Below, piece by piece: positions 45,976 to 55,490 of a stretch of 64,000 nt of DNA (position 1 is its first letter; every line of letters starts with the position of its first letter). The position numbers and the translations under genes are program-made. This stretch comes from Bifidobacterium stellenboschense (GTDB lineage Bacteria > Actinomycetota > Actinomycetes > Actinomycetales > Bifidobacteriaceae): positions 1-64,000 of the forward strand of contig NZ_JGZP01000006.1 in assembly GCF_000741785.1 (NCBI RefSeq), given 5' to 3'. A model generated the notes under the pieces. That model made no database searches. It was not told the origin of the DNA and worked only from the letters and a program-made list of their open reading frames with translations.

Positions 45976-46998
45976 ATGACCATCGCGAACAGCACCGCCG
46001 ACCTCATCGGGAACACCCCGCTCGTCAGGCTCAACCACATCCCCACCGAAGACGGCGTCCGCGCCACCATCGCCGTGAAGATCGAATACATGAACCCGGG
46101 CGGCTCCTCCAAGGACCGCATCGCCGCGCGCATCATCGACGCGGCCGAACGCTCTGGCGAACTGAAGCCCGGCGGCGTCATCGTCGAACCCACGTCCGGC
46201 AACACCGGCGTCGGCCTCGCCATGGTCGCCCAGCAGCGCGGCTACCGCACCATCTTCACCCTGCCCGATAAGGTCTCCGAATCGAAGCGCGCCGTGCTGC
46301 GCGCATACGGTGCCGAAGTGGTCGTCACCCCCACCGACGCCGGCCCCGACGATCCGCGCTCCTACTACCAGGTGGCCGAACGCCTCGCCAAGGCCATCCC
46401 CGGCGGCTACCGGCCCAACCAGTACGATAATCCGAACGGCCCGGCCAGCCACTACGCCACCACCGGCCCCGAAATCTGGCGCGACACCGATGGCAAGATC
46501 ACGCACTTCGTGGCCGGCATCGGCACCGGCGGTACCATCTCCGGCACTGGACGCTACCTCAAGGAGGCGTCCGACGGGCGCGTCGTGGTCGTCGGCTCCG
46601 ACCCGGAAGGCTCCATCTACTCCGCGGCCGACCCCGCCGACGTCCACCAGTACGACATCGAAGGCGTCGGCGAGGACTTCTACCCGAAGGCCTACGACCG
46701 TTCCATCCCCGACGAGATCGTCAAGGCGGACGACGCCGAAGCGTTCGAGATGACCCGCCGCCTCGCCGGCGAGGAGGCGCTGCTCGTCGGCGGATCCTCC
46801 GGCATGGCCGTCGCCAGCGCCGTCAAGTACGCGAAGGAGCACGACCTCGACGAGAACCAGCTCGTCGTCGTGCTCGCCCCCGACTCCGGCCGCAGCTACC
46901 TTGAGAAGATCTTCGACGACGACTGGATGCGCGCCAACGGCTACGGCGACGTGGTCGAACGCACCGCCCGTCCCTCCCTCGCCGAACAGTACCTGTAA
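45976..46998 (+). CDS. Cystathionine beta-synthase / cysteine synthase family enzyme
   Basis: PLP-dependent beta-replacement enzyme of 340 aa. The PLP lysine is in MNPGGSSKDRIA, the substrate loop in EPTSGNTGVGLAMV, the phosphate cup in GIGTGGTISGTGR, and the late GGSSGMAV segment pairs with the PLP ring nitrogen. Regulatory CBS domains are absent. The C-terminal form (DSGRSYLEKIFDDDWM) resembles actinobacterial cystathionine beta-synthases. The next gene is a cystathionine gamma-enzyme, so the pair probably runs transsulfuration between homocysteine and cysteine. Cysteine synthase (cysK) activity is the alternative. Confidence 0.9.
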   Translation: MTIANSTADLIGNTPLVRLNHIPTEDGVRATIAVKIEYMNPGGSSKDRIAARIIDAAERSGELKPGGVIVEPTSGNTGVGLAMVAQQRGYRTIFTLPDKVSESKRAVLRAYGAEVVVTPTDAGPDDPRSYYQVAERLAKAIPGGYRPNQYDNPNGPASHYATTGPEIWRDTDGKITHFVAGIGTGGTISGTGRYLKEASDGRVVVVGSDPEGSIYSAADPADVHQYDIEGVGEDFYPKAYDRSIPDEIVKADDAEAFEMTRRLAGEEALLVGGSSGMAVASAVKYAKEHDLDENQLVVVLAPDSGRSYLEKIFDDDWMRANGYGDVVERTARPSLAEQYL

Positions 46999-47042
46999 AC
47001 CCGCATAGCATATACATCATCAGTCGAAAGGAACCAATCATC

Positions 47043-48227
47043 ATGACCGCCGCATACAACGCCCAGTTCGCCGAAACCGCCCTCGCCACCCGCGCCATCC
47101 ACGCCGGGCAGGAACCCGACCCCACCACCGGCGCCGTTGTCACACCGATCTACGCCACCTCCACGTTCAAGCAGGACGGCGTGCTCGGCCTGCGCGGCGG
47201 GCACGACTACTCCCGTTCCATCAACCCGACGCGCACCAGCTTCGACGAACAGCTCGCCGCCGTCGAAGGCGCGAAATACGCGCTCTCCTTCTCCTCCGGC
47301 CTCGCCGCCATCGACGTGCTCCTGCGCTCCACCCTGAAGCCCGGCGACAACATCCTCCTCGGCAACGACGTGTACGGCGGCACCTACCGTCTGCTCGCCA
47401 AGGTGTTCGTGCCGTGGGGCGTCGGCCTCGACGTGGTCGACATCACCGACCCGCAGGCCGTCGAAGCGGCGCTCGCCGCCAAGCCGTACCGCTACATCTG
47501 GGTCGAGACCCCGTCCAACCCGCTGCTCAACATCACCGACATCGCGCTCACCGCCGAACTCGCGCACAAGCACGGCGCCAAGGTCGTCGTCGACAACACG
47601 TTCGCCTCGCCCGCCCTCCAGCATCCGCTCGACGACGGCGCCGACGCGGTCGTCTACTCGACCACCAAGTACATCGGCGGCCACTCCGACGTGGTCGGCG
47701 GCGCCGTCGTCCTCAACGACCCCGACGTGCGCGACCAGGTCGCGTTCCTGCAGAACGCGGCCGGCGCCGTGCCCTCCCCGTTCGACTCCTGGCTCGACAT
47801 CCGAGGCCTCAAGACCCTCGATCTGCGCGTCAAGCGCCACTCCGCCAACGCGCTCAAGGTCGCCCAGTGGCTCGAATCCCAGCCGTCCGACGTGATCGAA
47901 CGCGTCTGGTACCCGGGTCTCGAATCCCATCCGGGCCACGAGATCGCCGCACGCCAGATGCACGGCGGATTCGGCGGCATCGTCTCCGTGCAGCTCGCCG
48001 CCGGCGCCGAGGCGGCGAAGCGCCTCGTCGACCATACGACCATCTTCACGCTCGCCGAATCGCTCGGCGGCGTCGAAAGCCTCATCGAGGTGCCCGCCGC
48101 CATGACCCACGCCTCCGTGTCCGGCACCACCCTGCAGGTGCCCGACAACCTGATCCGCATCTCCGTCGGCATCGAGGACGCCGACGACCTCATCGCCGAC
48201 CTCGACCAGGCGCTGGCCCAGCTGTGA
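47043..48227 (+). CDS. metB: Cystathionine gamma-synthase / gamma-lyase
   Basis: Cys/Met metabolism PLP enzyme, 394 aa. Family marks are LATRAIHAGQEPDPTTGAVV, the YSRSINPTR loop, FSSGLAAID, and the PLP lysine in VYSTTKYIGGHSDVVGG. The order and length fit MetB/MetC/CGL. It lies 44 bases after the beta-synthase gene with AAAGGAACC in front. Synthase and lyase roles cannot be separated by sequence; with its neighbour it would interconvert homocysteine and cysteine. Confidence 0.92.
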   Translation: MTAAYNAQFAETALATRAIHAGQEPDPTTGAVVTPIYATSTFKQDGVLGLRGGHDYSRSINPTRTSFDEQLAAVEGAKYALSFSSGLAAIDVLLRSTLKPGDNILLGNDVYGGTYRLLAKVFVPWGVGLDVVDITDPQAVEAALAAKPYRYIWVETPSNPLLNITDIALTAELAHKHGAKVVVDNTFASPALQHPLDDGADAVVYSTTKYIGGHSDVVGGAVVLNDPDVRDQVAFLQNAAGAVPSPFDSWLDIRGLKTLDLRVKRHSANALKVAQWLESQPSDVIERVWYPGLESHPGHEIAARQMHGGFGGIVSVQLAAGAEAAKRLVDHTTIFTLAESLGGVESLIEVPAAMTHASVSGTTLQVPDNLIRISVGIEDADDLIADLDQALAQL

Positions 48228-48241
48228 CCCCACCCGCATAC

Positions 48242-48330
48242 CCCATGGTGCGGTGAACATCCCATGGTGCGGTGGCCCAAAACGGCTTCATTCCGCCGTT
48301 GTGGAGAAAGTGTGTTGCCGCACCATGGGG
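48242..48330. repeat. Two direct and one inverted copies of CCCATGGTGCGG between metB and recQ
   Basis: CCCATGGTGCGGTG occurs at 48242-48255 and 48261-48274. The reverse complement CCGCACCATGGG lies at 48318-48329, just before the recQ start. The last two can pair as a stem that encloses a smaller AACGG/CCGTT hairpin. It may be an operator, or an RNA structure that alternates between two pairings. Confidence 0.7.
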
Positions 48331-48346
48331 AATGTATGGTGGAACC

Positions 48347-50455
48347 ATGACTGGACAGACGGCTGACACGCATGCGGCGGCGCTCGGGGCGCTGGAACGG
48401 TACTTCGGCTATGAGTCGTTCCGCCCCGGGCAGGACGGCGTGGTCGACGCGCTTCTTCATGGGCGCGACGTGCTCGCCGTCATGCCCACCGGCGCCGGCA
48501 AATCCGTGTGCTACCAGATACCGGCCGCCTTGTTGCCCGGCGTCACCGTCGTCATCTCGCCGCTTATCTCCCTCATGCAGGATCAGGTCGACTCGTTGAA
48601 CGACCAGGGATTGCCGGCGGCGTTCGTCAACGGCACGCAGACGCCGGACGAGCAGTCGATGGTGCTCGCCCAGGCGGCGGACGGGCAGGTGAGGATCCTG
48701 TACGTCGCCCCGGAACGCCTGGAGACCGGGCGGTTCCGTGATTTCGCCATGCGCACGCCGATCGCGCTCGTCGCCGTCGACGAGGCGCACTGCGTCTCCC
48801 AATGGGGGCAGGACTTCCGCTCCTCGTATCTCGGCATCGGCGACTTCATCCGCTCGTTGCCGCGCCGTCCGGTCGTCGGCGCGTTCACCGCCACCGCCAC
48901 CGAGAAGGTGCGCCGCGACATCGTCGATCTGCTCGGCCTCGCCTCGCCGCAGGTGACGGTCACCGGATTCGACCGGCCGAACCTGTACTTCGATGTCATC
49001 AACATGGAGCGCAAACGCAAGGCCGCGTGGATTGTGGACTACGTGGCCTCACATCCGGACGAATCCGGCATCGTGTACTGCGCTACGCGCAAGGAGACCG
49101 AGCAGCTCGCCGACACGCTGAACCAGTCGGTCCCGCAGCGCCCCGGCACGGGCGCGGGGGAGCGCGGCCCCATCGCCGTCGCCTACCATGCCGGCATGGC
49201 CGCGGACATGCGCAATGCGGCCCAACGCGACTTCGTGACCGACCGGGTGCCGGTCGTCGTCGCCACGAACGCGTTCGGCATGGGCATCGACAAGTCGAAC
49301 GTGCGCTACGTGATCCACCACAACATGCCCGAATCCATCGAATCCTACTATCAGGAGGCCGGACGTGCGGGCCGCGACGGCGAACCCAGCCGCTGCACGC
49401 TGCTGTGGAACGAGTCCGACATCGTCACGCGCCGTCGCCTGCTGGATTCGGACTATGACAACGACCGCATGACCTCCGAGGAGCAGGAGATCGCGCGACG
49501 CAACCGGCGTCGCCTGCTCGACGGCATGATCGGATACTGCCGCACCACCGAATGTCTCCATCGCTACATGACCCGCTACTTCGGGCAGGAGTCCGATCCG
49601 GGGGCCGCGAAGTCCGGCATCGGCGGTTCGGGCGCATCCGGAGAGGCGGGTGAGACTGCCGCGCACGCCACGTGCGGCGCGTGCGCGAACTGCTGCGAAC
49701 GCACGTTCACCACCATCGACGTGACCGTCATCGCGCGCAACATCAGCCGTTGCGTGCACGACGTGATGTTCGACCACGACGAGCAGGGGCACGAGACGAC
49801 GCCGCGCCCGGTGCGTCGCGGGGTGGGCTCGGGCAAGATCGTGAGGATCCTGCGCGGCTCGCAGGCGCAGGATCTCGCCTGGCTCAAACCGGAGCGCATG
49901 CCCAGCTTCGGCACGTTGAAGGACGAGTCGGAGGCGCGGGTGCGCGACGTGCTCAGCCAGATGGCCACCGACGGCCATCTCGTCATCGCCGACGGGCGCC
50001 TGCCGATCGTCGGTTTCGGTCCGCGGGCGGCGGAGACGGTCTCGCCGGACTTCCGCTACGAGATCAAACGCGTGGAACGCAGGACCGCGCGTTCCGGCTC
50101 CGGCGCGGCGGACGGCGGTCGGATGCGCCGTCTCGGCGTCTCCGCCGGCACGCCGTCCTCCACCGTGTTCGGCGCGGCGGGCACGAACGGTCCCGTCGAC
50201 GCGGATGCATACGTGCCCGGCGACGAGGAGGAGGCGCTGTTCCAGCGTCTGCGCGGATTGCGCAAGACCATCGCGCAGGAGATCGGCAAACCGCCGTACA
50301 TCGTGTTCTCCGACCGGTCGTTGCGCGACATGGCGCGCATCAGGCCGGTCACCGACGCGCAGTTCCTCGCCGTCTCCGGCGTGGGCGAACGCAAGCTTCA
50401 GGCGTACGGACGCCGGTTCATGGATGAGATCGCCGCGTTCGGCGGCGCGTCCTGA
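48347..50455 (+). CDS. recQ: ATP-dependent DNA helicase RecQ
   Basis: 3'-5' helicase for recombination and repair, 702 aa. Motifs: GYESFRPGQDGVVDAL (motif 0), MPTGAGKSVCYQIPA (I), DEAHCVSQWGQDFR (II), FTATATEKVRRDI (III), AFGMGIDKSNVRYVIHH (V) and QEAGRAGRDGEPS (VI). A Zn-binding Cys set follows (YCRTTECLHR, CGACANCC). The C-terminus is an HRDC domain ending GVGERKLQAYGRRFMDEI. ATG 48347 is chosen; an in-frame ATG at 48332 is possible, while the more distant ATG at 48272 lies in the repeat area. Confidence 0.95.
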   Translation: MTGQTADTHAAALGALERYFGYESFRPGQDGVVDALLHGRDVLAVMPTGAGKSVCYQIPAALLPGVTVVISPLISLMQDQVDSLNDQGLPAAFVNGTQTPDEQSMVLAQAADGQVRILYVAPERLETGRFRDFAMRTPIALVAVDEAHCVSQWGQDFRSSYLGIGDFIRSLPRRPVVGAFTATATEKVRRDIVDLLGLASPQVTVTGFDRPNLYFDVINMERKRKAAWIVDYVASHPDESGIVYCATRKETEQLADTLNQSVPQRPGTGAGERGPIAVAYHAGMAADMRNAAQRDFVTDRVPVVVATNAFGMGIDKSNVRYVIHHNMPESIESYYQEAGRAGRDGEPSRCTLLWNESDIVTRRRLLDSDYDNDRMTSEEQEIARRNRRRLLDGMIGYCRTTECLHRYMTRYFGQESDPGAAKSGIGGSGASGEAGETAAHATCGACANCCERTFTTIDVTVIARNISRCVHDVMFDHDEQGHETTPRPVRRGVGSGKIVRILRGSQAQDLAWLKPERMPSFGTLKDESEARVRDVLSQMATDGHLVIADGRLPIVGFGPRAAETVSPDFRYEIKRVERRTARSGSGAADGGRMRRLGVSAGTPSSTVFGAAGTNGPVDADAYVPGDEEEALFQRLRGLRKTIAQEIGKPPYIVFSDRSLRDMARIRPVTDAQFLAVSGVGERKLQAYGRRFMDEIAAFGGAS

Positions 50456-50633
50456 GCCGTCCCGGCGATTCCGCCGTCCCGCCGATTCCGTCTATCCCGT
50501 CTATAACGAGCGTCTATAACGCCGGCCGGGTGCGATGCGTCTTCGCGGGCGATCGACGACTAGGATGGGCGGCGGATACGCCGGCGGCGTGCAGGAGCGC
50601 GCCGAAGGGCGGCGTATGCGGAAAGGAACGAAC

Positions 50634-51125
50634 ATGGCGGAGAAGACCGACAAGCCGGTGGTGGAAAGCTTCCAGCTCGACCATACGAAGGTGAAGGCGC
50701 CGTACGTGCGCTACATCGACACGGAGAAGGGGCCGCACGGCGACGTGATCTCCAATTACGACCTGCGTCTCGTGCAGCCGAACGAGAACGCGATCCCGAC
50801 GGCCGGACTGCACACGATCGAGCACACGATCGCCGTGCTGCTGCGCGAACGCATCGACGGCTACATCGACTGCTCGCCGTTCGGCTGCCGCACCGGCTTC
50901 CACCTGCTCACCTGGGGCGAGCATCCCACCGAGGAGGTCGCCAAGGCGTTGAAGGAGTCGCTGGAGTTCATCGCGTACAAGGCCACGTGGGACGACGTGC
51001 CCGCCACCACGATCGAAAGCTGCGGCAACTACCGCGACCACAGCCTGTTCACCGCGAAGGAATGGTGCAAGGACATCCTCGCCAAGGGCATCAGCTCCGA
51101 CCCGTTCGAACGCAAGGTCGTCTGA
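50634..51125 (+). CDS. luxS: S-ribosylhomocysteine lyase (AI-2 synthesis)
   Basis: Splits S-ribosylhomocysteine into homocysteine and the AI-2 precursor, so it feeds homocysteine to the sulfur genes just upstream. The 163 aa show the metal site HTIEH (residues 60-64), the GCRTGFHLL loop, and a Cys in [11 protein letters not shown] near residue 130. ATG 50634 follows GAAAGGAACG. The upstream gap has CGTCTAT three times (about 50490-50518). A terminator closes the gene. Confidence 0.97.
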   Translation: MAEKTDKPVVESFQLDHTKVKAPYVRYIDTEKGPHGDVISNYDLRLVQPNENAIPTAGLHTIEHTIAVLLRERIDGYIDCSPFGCRTGFHLLTWGEHPTEEVAKALKESLEFIAYKATWDDVPATTIESCGNYRDHSLFTAKEWCKDILAKGISSDPFERKVV

Positions 51126-51173
51126 TCGCCGGATCCGCGGCGATGCCCGCGCGATGCACGTCGTCACCCGTCC

Positions 51174-51208
51174 GCGCCCGTCCGCCGTGCAAGGCGGACG
51201 GGCGCTTT
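51174..51208 (+). terminator. Terminator after luxS
   Basis: GCGCCCGTCCGCC pairs with GGCGGACGGGCGC (13 bp, loop GTGCAA), then TTT. Confidence 0.8.
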
Positions 51209-51351
51209 GCGTCTCCATACGGGCGCCGTCCAGCCGCATCACAGGAAACACGCGGCGTTTGTGAGGCGGGCATGGTAGCGTAGCGCGTCAGTTGATTGTT
51301 TCCGATCGAATCCCCGTGCGGGGCTCTCGCGCGACCGTGAGGTGAGGTGTG

Positions 51352-51882
51352 GTGTCCGACTCCAATGCGACGTCCCGTCGTTTCCGCCATGCAACCATGC
51401 AGGATCTGCCGCAGATCCTGAAGAACTATGCGCGTGCGCGCGAGCTGATGGCGCGCAACGGCAACCCCACGCAATGGGGGAACACGTTCCCGCGCGAGGA
51501 GGTCGTCAGGGAGGACATCGCCGAACACCGCATGATGCTGCTCGTCGATGTGCAGGACGGAGACGAGCGCATCCTTGCGCAGTTCGCGGTCTGCTCGGGG
51601 GAGGACCCCACCTATAGGCAGATCGATGGAGCCTGGCTTGACGATGATGCGTATGTGACCATCCACCGCATTACGTCGGCCGGTCTGGTGCGCCATGCCG
51701 CGCGCGACTGCATCGAATGGACGCTCAAGCACTACGGCAACGTGCGTGCCGACACGCATCCGAACAACAAGGCCATGCAGCACGTGTTCGAGTCGGCCGG
51801 CTTCGCCCGCTGCGGGCTCATCCAGTTGCTGGATCGGCCGACGGATACGACGCGCATCGCCTACCAACGCCACGAATGGTAG
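51352..51882 (+). CDS. GNAT-family N-acetyltransferase
   Basis: The 176 aa start FRHATMQDLPQILKNYARAR, as in GNAT proteins that read R-A-x-x-x-D-L. They contain the acetyl-CoA strand region (HRITSAGLVRHAARDCIEW) and end with a strand-loop of the type RADTHPNNKAMQHVFESAGF, the usual GNAT C-terminal motif. The acceptor is unknown. The start is one of two adjacent GTG codons (51349 or 51352) behind GTGAGGTGAGG. It is convergent with the permease that follows, with a terminator between. Confidence 0.82.
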   Translation: MSDSNATSRRFRHATMQDLPQILKNYARARELMARNGNPTQWGNTFPREEVVREDIAEHRMMLLVDVQDGDERILAQFAVCSGEDPTYRQIDGAWLDDDAYVTIHRITSAGLVRHAARDCIEWTLKHYGNVRADTHPNNKAMQHVFESAGFARCGLIQLLDRPTDTTRIAYQRHEW

Positions 51883-51907
51883 GGAGCATTGCTCCGAATT
51901 TACGGGA

Positions 51908-51944
51908 AAGCCCCTCGGCCCATTGCATGGGCGTCGAGGGGCTT
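51908..51944. terminator. Bidirectional terminator between GNAT gene and permease
   Basis: AAGCCCCTCG (51908-51917) pairs with CGAGGGGCTT (51935-51944), with an inner GCCCAT/ATGGGC stem. It is placed between convergent genes and could serve both. Confidence 0.75.
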
Positions 51945-51968
51945 CGTCGTATCGGGCGGACGTGGCGG

Positions 51969-53429
51969 CTATTCGGCCTTCGCCGCGGCGACCTGCGGGG
52001 CACCGGCGTTGCCCGCGCCCTCCAGCTTGGAGTGGCGGCGGCTGTAGCCGAAGTAGACGGCCAGGCCGATGGCCAGCCAGATCGCGAACCGCACCCAGGT
52101 CTCCCAGTTCAGGCCGGCGATGAACACCAGGCAGAAGATGATGGACAGCGCCGGCACGACCGGCACGCCCGGCGCCTTGAAGCCGCGGTGCGCGTCCGGG
52201 GCGGTCCTGCGCATCCACAGCACGCCGGCGGAGACGATGATGAACGCGGACAGCGTGCCGATGTTCACCAGCTCGAACAGGATGTTGATGTTGATGAAGC
52301 CGCCGGCGATCGCGGTGAGGATGCCGAAGAACCAGGTGCCCTTGAACGGCGTGCGATGCTTCGGATGCACCTCGCTGAAGAACTTCGGGAACAGGCCGTC
52401 GCGGCCCATCGCGTAGCAGATGCGCGACTGGCCGTATAGCTGGACGAGCATCACCGTGGTCATGCCGACGAGCGCGCCGATGTTGACGATCACGGCCAGC
52501 CAGTTCATGCCGGTGTACAGGATCACGCCGGCGACCGGGGCGTCGATGAACTTCGCGAACTCCTGGTAGGGCACGATGCCGGTCATCACGAGCGTCATGA
52601 TGATGTAGATCACCGTGGAGACGGCGAGCGACAGGAGGATGCCGCGCGGCAGCGTCTTGTTCGGCTCGATGGTCTCCTCGGCGGAGGAGGAGACGGCGTC
52701 GAAGCCGATGAAGCTGAAGAACACGATGGACGCGGCCGGCAGGATGCCGTACGGCTGGGTGGAGCCGGGCTGGAACGTGTAGATGCCGTACGGGGAGAAC
52801 GGCTGCCAGTTGGACGGCTTGACGTACCACACGGCGCAGATGATGAACAGCGCGATGATCGCGAGCTTGATCATCACCATGATGTCGTTGGTCTTCTTCG
52901 TCTGGTTGATGCCGATGGACAGCACCCAGGTGATGAGCAGCACGACCACGAAGCCGGGCAGGTTGAAGTAGGTGGTCACGCCCGGCGTGGTGCCGTAGGC
53001 GGCCGTCAGCTCGACCGGCAGGCTCAGGCCGAACTGACCGAGCAGCTTGTTGAAGTAGCCGGCCCAGCCTGCGGACACGGTGGCCGCCTGCAGGGCGTAT
53101 TCGAGGATCAGATTCCAGCCGATCACGAACGCGATGAGTTCGCCGAACGCCAGATACGCGTACGAATACGCGGATCCGGACACGGGGGCCATAGACGCGA
53201 ACTCGGCGTAGCACAGGCCGGCGAAACCGCAGCAGATCGCGGCCAGCAGGAACGACACGGACAGGGCCGGGCCCGCGGTGAGCGCACCCTTGCCGGTCAG
53301 GACGAAGATGCCGGTGCCGATGATCGCGCCGATGCCGAGCATCGTCAGGTCGAACGTGCGCATCGTGCGCTTGAGCGGGGTGGAATCGGCGACAAGCTGA
53401 TCCACCGTTTTCTTACGGAACAGATTCAT
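51969..53429 (-). CDS. APC-family amino acid permease (cationic amino acid type)
   Basis: Inner-membrane amino acid transporter of 486 aa with 12 or more helices. The start LKRTMRTFDLTMLGIGAIIG leads into GTGIFVLTG, the APC substrate loop. AGLCYAEFASMAPVSGSAYS and FFSFIGFDAVSSSAEE are typical of YhdG/CAT-type members. The gene is followed by a bidirectional terminator and is divergent from alr, with 306 bases between them. Substrate is not set by the sequence. Confidence 0.93.
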   Translation of the reverse strand: MNLFRKKTVDQLVADSTPLKRTMRTFDLTMLGIGAIIGTGIFVLTGKGALTAGPALSVSFLLAAICCGFAGLCYAEFASMAPVSGSAYSYAYLAFGELIAFVIGWNLILEYALQAATVSAGWAGYFNKLLGQFGLSLPVELTAAYGTTPGVTTYFNLPGFVVVLLITWVLSIGINQTKKTNDIMVMIKLAIIALFIICAVWYVKPSNWQPFSPYGIYTFQPGSTQPYGILPAASIVFFSFIGFDAVSSSAEETIEPNKTLPRGILLSLAVSTVIYIIMTLVMTGIVPYQEFAKFIDAPVAGVILYTGMNWLAVIVNIGALVGMTTVMLVQLYGQSRICYAMGRDGLFPKFFSEVHPKHRTPFKGTWFFGILTAIAGGFININILFELVNIGTLSAFIIVSAGVLWMRRTAPDAHRGFKAPGVPVVPALSIIFCLVFIAGLNWETWVRFAIWLAIGLAVYFGYSRRHSKLEGAGNAGAPQVAAAKAE

Positions 53430-53735
53430 GGTCTTCTCTCATGAACACGTGGAATGGGCTTGGCCGGACGGAATTCCGGGACCCCGGCACGCCTCAACGC
53501 CGGGAGTCTTGAACACGGTCGATTGTTGCCCCCGAACGTTACGGGCGGGAAAACGGCAAACAAACCGTGGAAAGCGAGTGTACATGGACTGCCGGAAAAC
53601 GGCGTGGCGCGTCTCACGATACGGTGCGGAACATGGATGGGCGGTGCGGGTCGTTCGTCGCCCGGAGCCACCGCGACGGTCGCCATGTGGGCGAGGAAAC
53701 GGGCACGTCACCATGCCGCGCGACAATGGGGCACC
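53430..53735. other. Divergent intergenic region between permease and alr
   Basis: No gene is supported in these 306 bases. It should hold the promoters for both genes. GGGACCCCGGCACG near 53488 and inverted GCCGG/CCGGC steps are visible, but no clear operator. Confidence 0.5.
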
Positions 53736-55094
53736 ATGAGTATGAACGCAGCTCCCGAAATCGAATTCAGCTCGGAGAAGGGCAGGGCCAACTACGCGGC
53801 CGCCCGACGCCGCTACCCCGCGCAGGCCATCGTCGACCTCAAGGCCATGCGCGACAACATGGCGCACCTGGTGAGTGTGGTCGGCGGCCCCCACTCCGGC
53901 ACCGCCGTGATGGGCGTCGTCAAGGCCGACGCCTACGGCCACGGCCTCCTGCCCGCCGCGCTCGCGGCGCTCGCCGGCGGCGCCACCTGGCTCGGCACCG
54001 CCCAGTCGCATGAGGCGCTGCTGCTGAGGAAGCTCGGCATCGGCCCCGACCGCTGCCACATCCTCACGTGGGTCTACAACGGCACCGAAGTCCCGTTCGA
54101 CGAGCTCATCGCCAACGACATCGACGTGTCCGTCGGCTCCCTGCCCGGCATCGACGCGGTGGCCGCCGCCGCCCGCAAGCTCGGCAGGACGGCGCGCGTG
54201 CACGTGAAGGTCGACTCCGGCTTCGGCCGCAACGGCTTCACGCCGGAGGGCTTCGACGCGGCGCTCGCCAAGCTCGTCCCGCTCGCCAAGGATGGCGTGC
54301 TGCACATCGTCGGCCAGTGGAGCCACCTCGCCGTGGCCGACAGCCCGGACGTGCCCGAGTTCGTCGCCTCCACCGACCGTCAGATCGAGAACTTCAAGGC
54401 GTTCACCGCCCGCATGGAGGCCGCGGGCATCGCCCCCGAGATCCGCCATCTCGCGAACACGGCGGCCACGCTGTCCCGCCCGGAGATCCACTTCGAGCTC
54501 ACCCGTCCGGGCATCGGCCTGTACGGCTACGAGCCGGACCCGGCGATGGGCACGCCGTCCAGCTACGCGCTGAAGCCGGCGATGCGGCTTCAGGCGCAGC
54601 TCGGCACCGTCAAGGACGTGGAGGCCGGCCACGGCATCTCCTACGGCCGCACCTACCTCACCCCCGACGACACGTCCACCGCGATCGTGCCGCTCGGCTA
54701 CGCGGACGGCATCCACCGTTCCGCCTCCGGATTCGACATGCAGGGCGCCAAGCATGTGGAGAAGCCGGGCGGCCCGGTTCGCGTGATGACCGCCGAAGGC
54801 CCGAAGCTGTACCGCGTCTCCGGCCGCGTGTGCATGGACCAGTTCATCCTCGACCTGCACGGTTCGGCCGCCACGCTCGGCGTGCGCGAGGGCGACACGG
54901 TCGAACTGTTCGGACCGGGCCGCGGCGAGGAGTTCGCCGAACCGACCGCCGACGACTGGGCCCGCGCCGCCGACACCATCAGCTATGAGATCTTCACCTG
55001 CCTGCGCAACCGCATCCCGCGCCTGTACGAGCATGCCGCCGAGGTGCTGCCCGAGGCCGATCTCGCCAAGCTCGATCCGGCCTCGCTGCTGTAG
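53736..55094 (+). CDS. alr: Alanine racemase
   Basis: Makes D-alanine for peptidoglycan, PLP-dependent. The 452 aa include the PLP lysine in GVVKADAYGHGLLP, barrel strands such as VHVKVDSGFGRNGF and HLANTAATL, the tyrosine in GHGISYGRTYL, and the C-terminal GYADGIHRS and RVCMDQF segments. It is longer than the usual 370-390 aa, with an extra N-terminal tail of about 30 residues and a C-terminal extension. ATG 53736 (or 53742) is chosen; the frame is open back to 53454 without similarity. Confidence 0.95.
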   Translation: MSMNAAPEIEFSSEKGRANYAAARRRYPAQAIVDLKAMRDNMAHLVSVVGGPHSGTAVMGVVKADAYGHGLLPAALAALAGGATWLGTAQSHEALLLRKLGIGPDRCHILTWVYNGTEVPFDELIANDIDVSVGSLPGIDAVAAAARKLGRTARVHVKVDSGFGRNGFTPEGFDAALAKLVPLAKDGVLHIVGQWSHLAVADSPDVPEFVASTDRQIENFKAFTARMEAAGIAPEIRHLANTAATLSRPEIHFELTRPGIGLYGYEPDPAMGTPSSYALKPAMRLQAQLGTVKDVEAGHGISYGRTYLTPDDTSTAIVPLGYADGIHRSASGFDMQGAKHVEKPGGPVRVMTAEGPKLYRVSGRVCMDQFILDLHGSAATLGVREGDTVELFGPGRGEEFAEPTADDWARAADTISYEIFTCLRNRIPRLYEHAAEVLPEADLAKLDPASLL

Positions 55095-55149
55095 CGCCGC
55101 GGGCGGCGCGGGCTGTCCCGTGACGTTCGGCACGGTCCGCGACTTTTCC

Positions 55150-55192
55150 GGGGACTCCCCCTTACGTGAAGGGGGAGTCCCCATTCTTTTTC
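55150..55192 (+). terminator. Rho-independent terminator after alr
   Basis: GGGGACTCCCCCTT pairs perfectly with AAGGGGGAGTCCCC (14 bp, loop ACGTG), followed by ATTCTTTTTC. Confidence 0.95.
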
Positions 55193-55205
55193 GGTGTTTC
55201 CCCTT

Positions 55206-55320
55206 ATTCGGGGGTATGTGTGTGAACCATAGAGCGTTCATGGAATCCATAGTGATAACGGGGGTATAAGCGCTTCCAATACGGGTGTTACGGGGGTGTT
55301 CGTTACGGGGGAAATCCCGA
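55206..55320. repeat. Clustered ACGGGGG motifs upstream of the HTH gene
   Basis: TTCGGGGGTAT, AACGGGGGTAT, TACGGGTGTTA, TACGGGGGTGT and TACGGGGGAAA occur within about 105 bases (near 55207, 55257, 55280, 55289 and 55304). All point the same way. They lie between the alr terminator and the near-palindrome at 55377, in a stretch that otherwise has no gene. Confidence 0.6.
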
Positions 55321-55376
55321 TACCATGCGACGAAGAAGAGCCATTGTTCGCGGCGTGTCGCGATGCGGGGAATTTT

Positions 55377-55424
55377 CCGGTAGATATGTACCGGTACTCC
55401 GCATCGCAAGCTATCAATGATGGT
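55377..55424 (+). promoter_or_regulatory. Shared 18-bp near-palindrome and candidate promoter before HTH-dgt-dnaG
   Basis: CCGGTAGATATGTACCGG (55377-55394) is identical to the site before cas3 and the reverse complement of that before sbcD. The shared flank AATTT also precedes the cas3 copy. A possible -10 (TATCAA, 55412-55417) begins 18 bases after it. The core ends 96 bases before the HTH gene start. Confidence 0.65.
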
Positions 55425-55490
55425 ATTGCCATGCCGTCGAGGCCGTGCCGACGGCGGCACGGCGATCGGATACGTCGAAAGGAGGCCGTC

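Noticed and set aside
53439-55460. Long minus-strand frame opposite alr
   Set aside because: Shadow of alr. The same reason applies to long frames opposite proS, recQ, glmM and the pdxR candidate.
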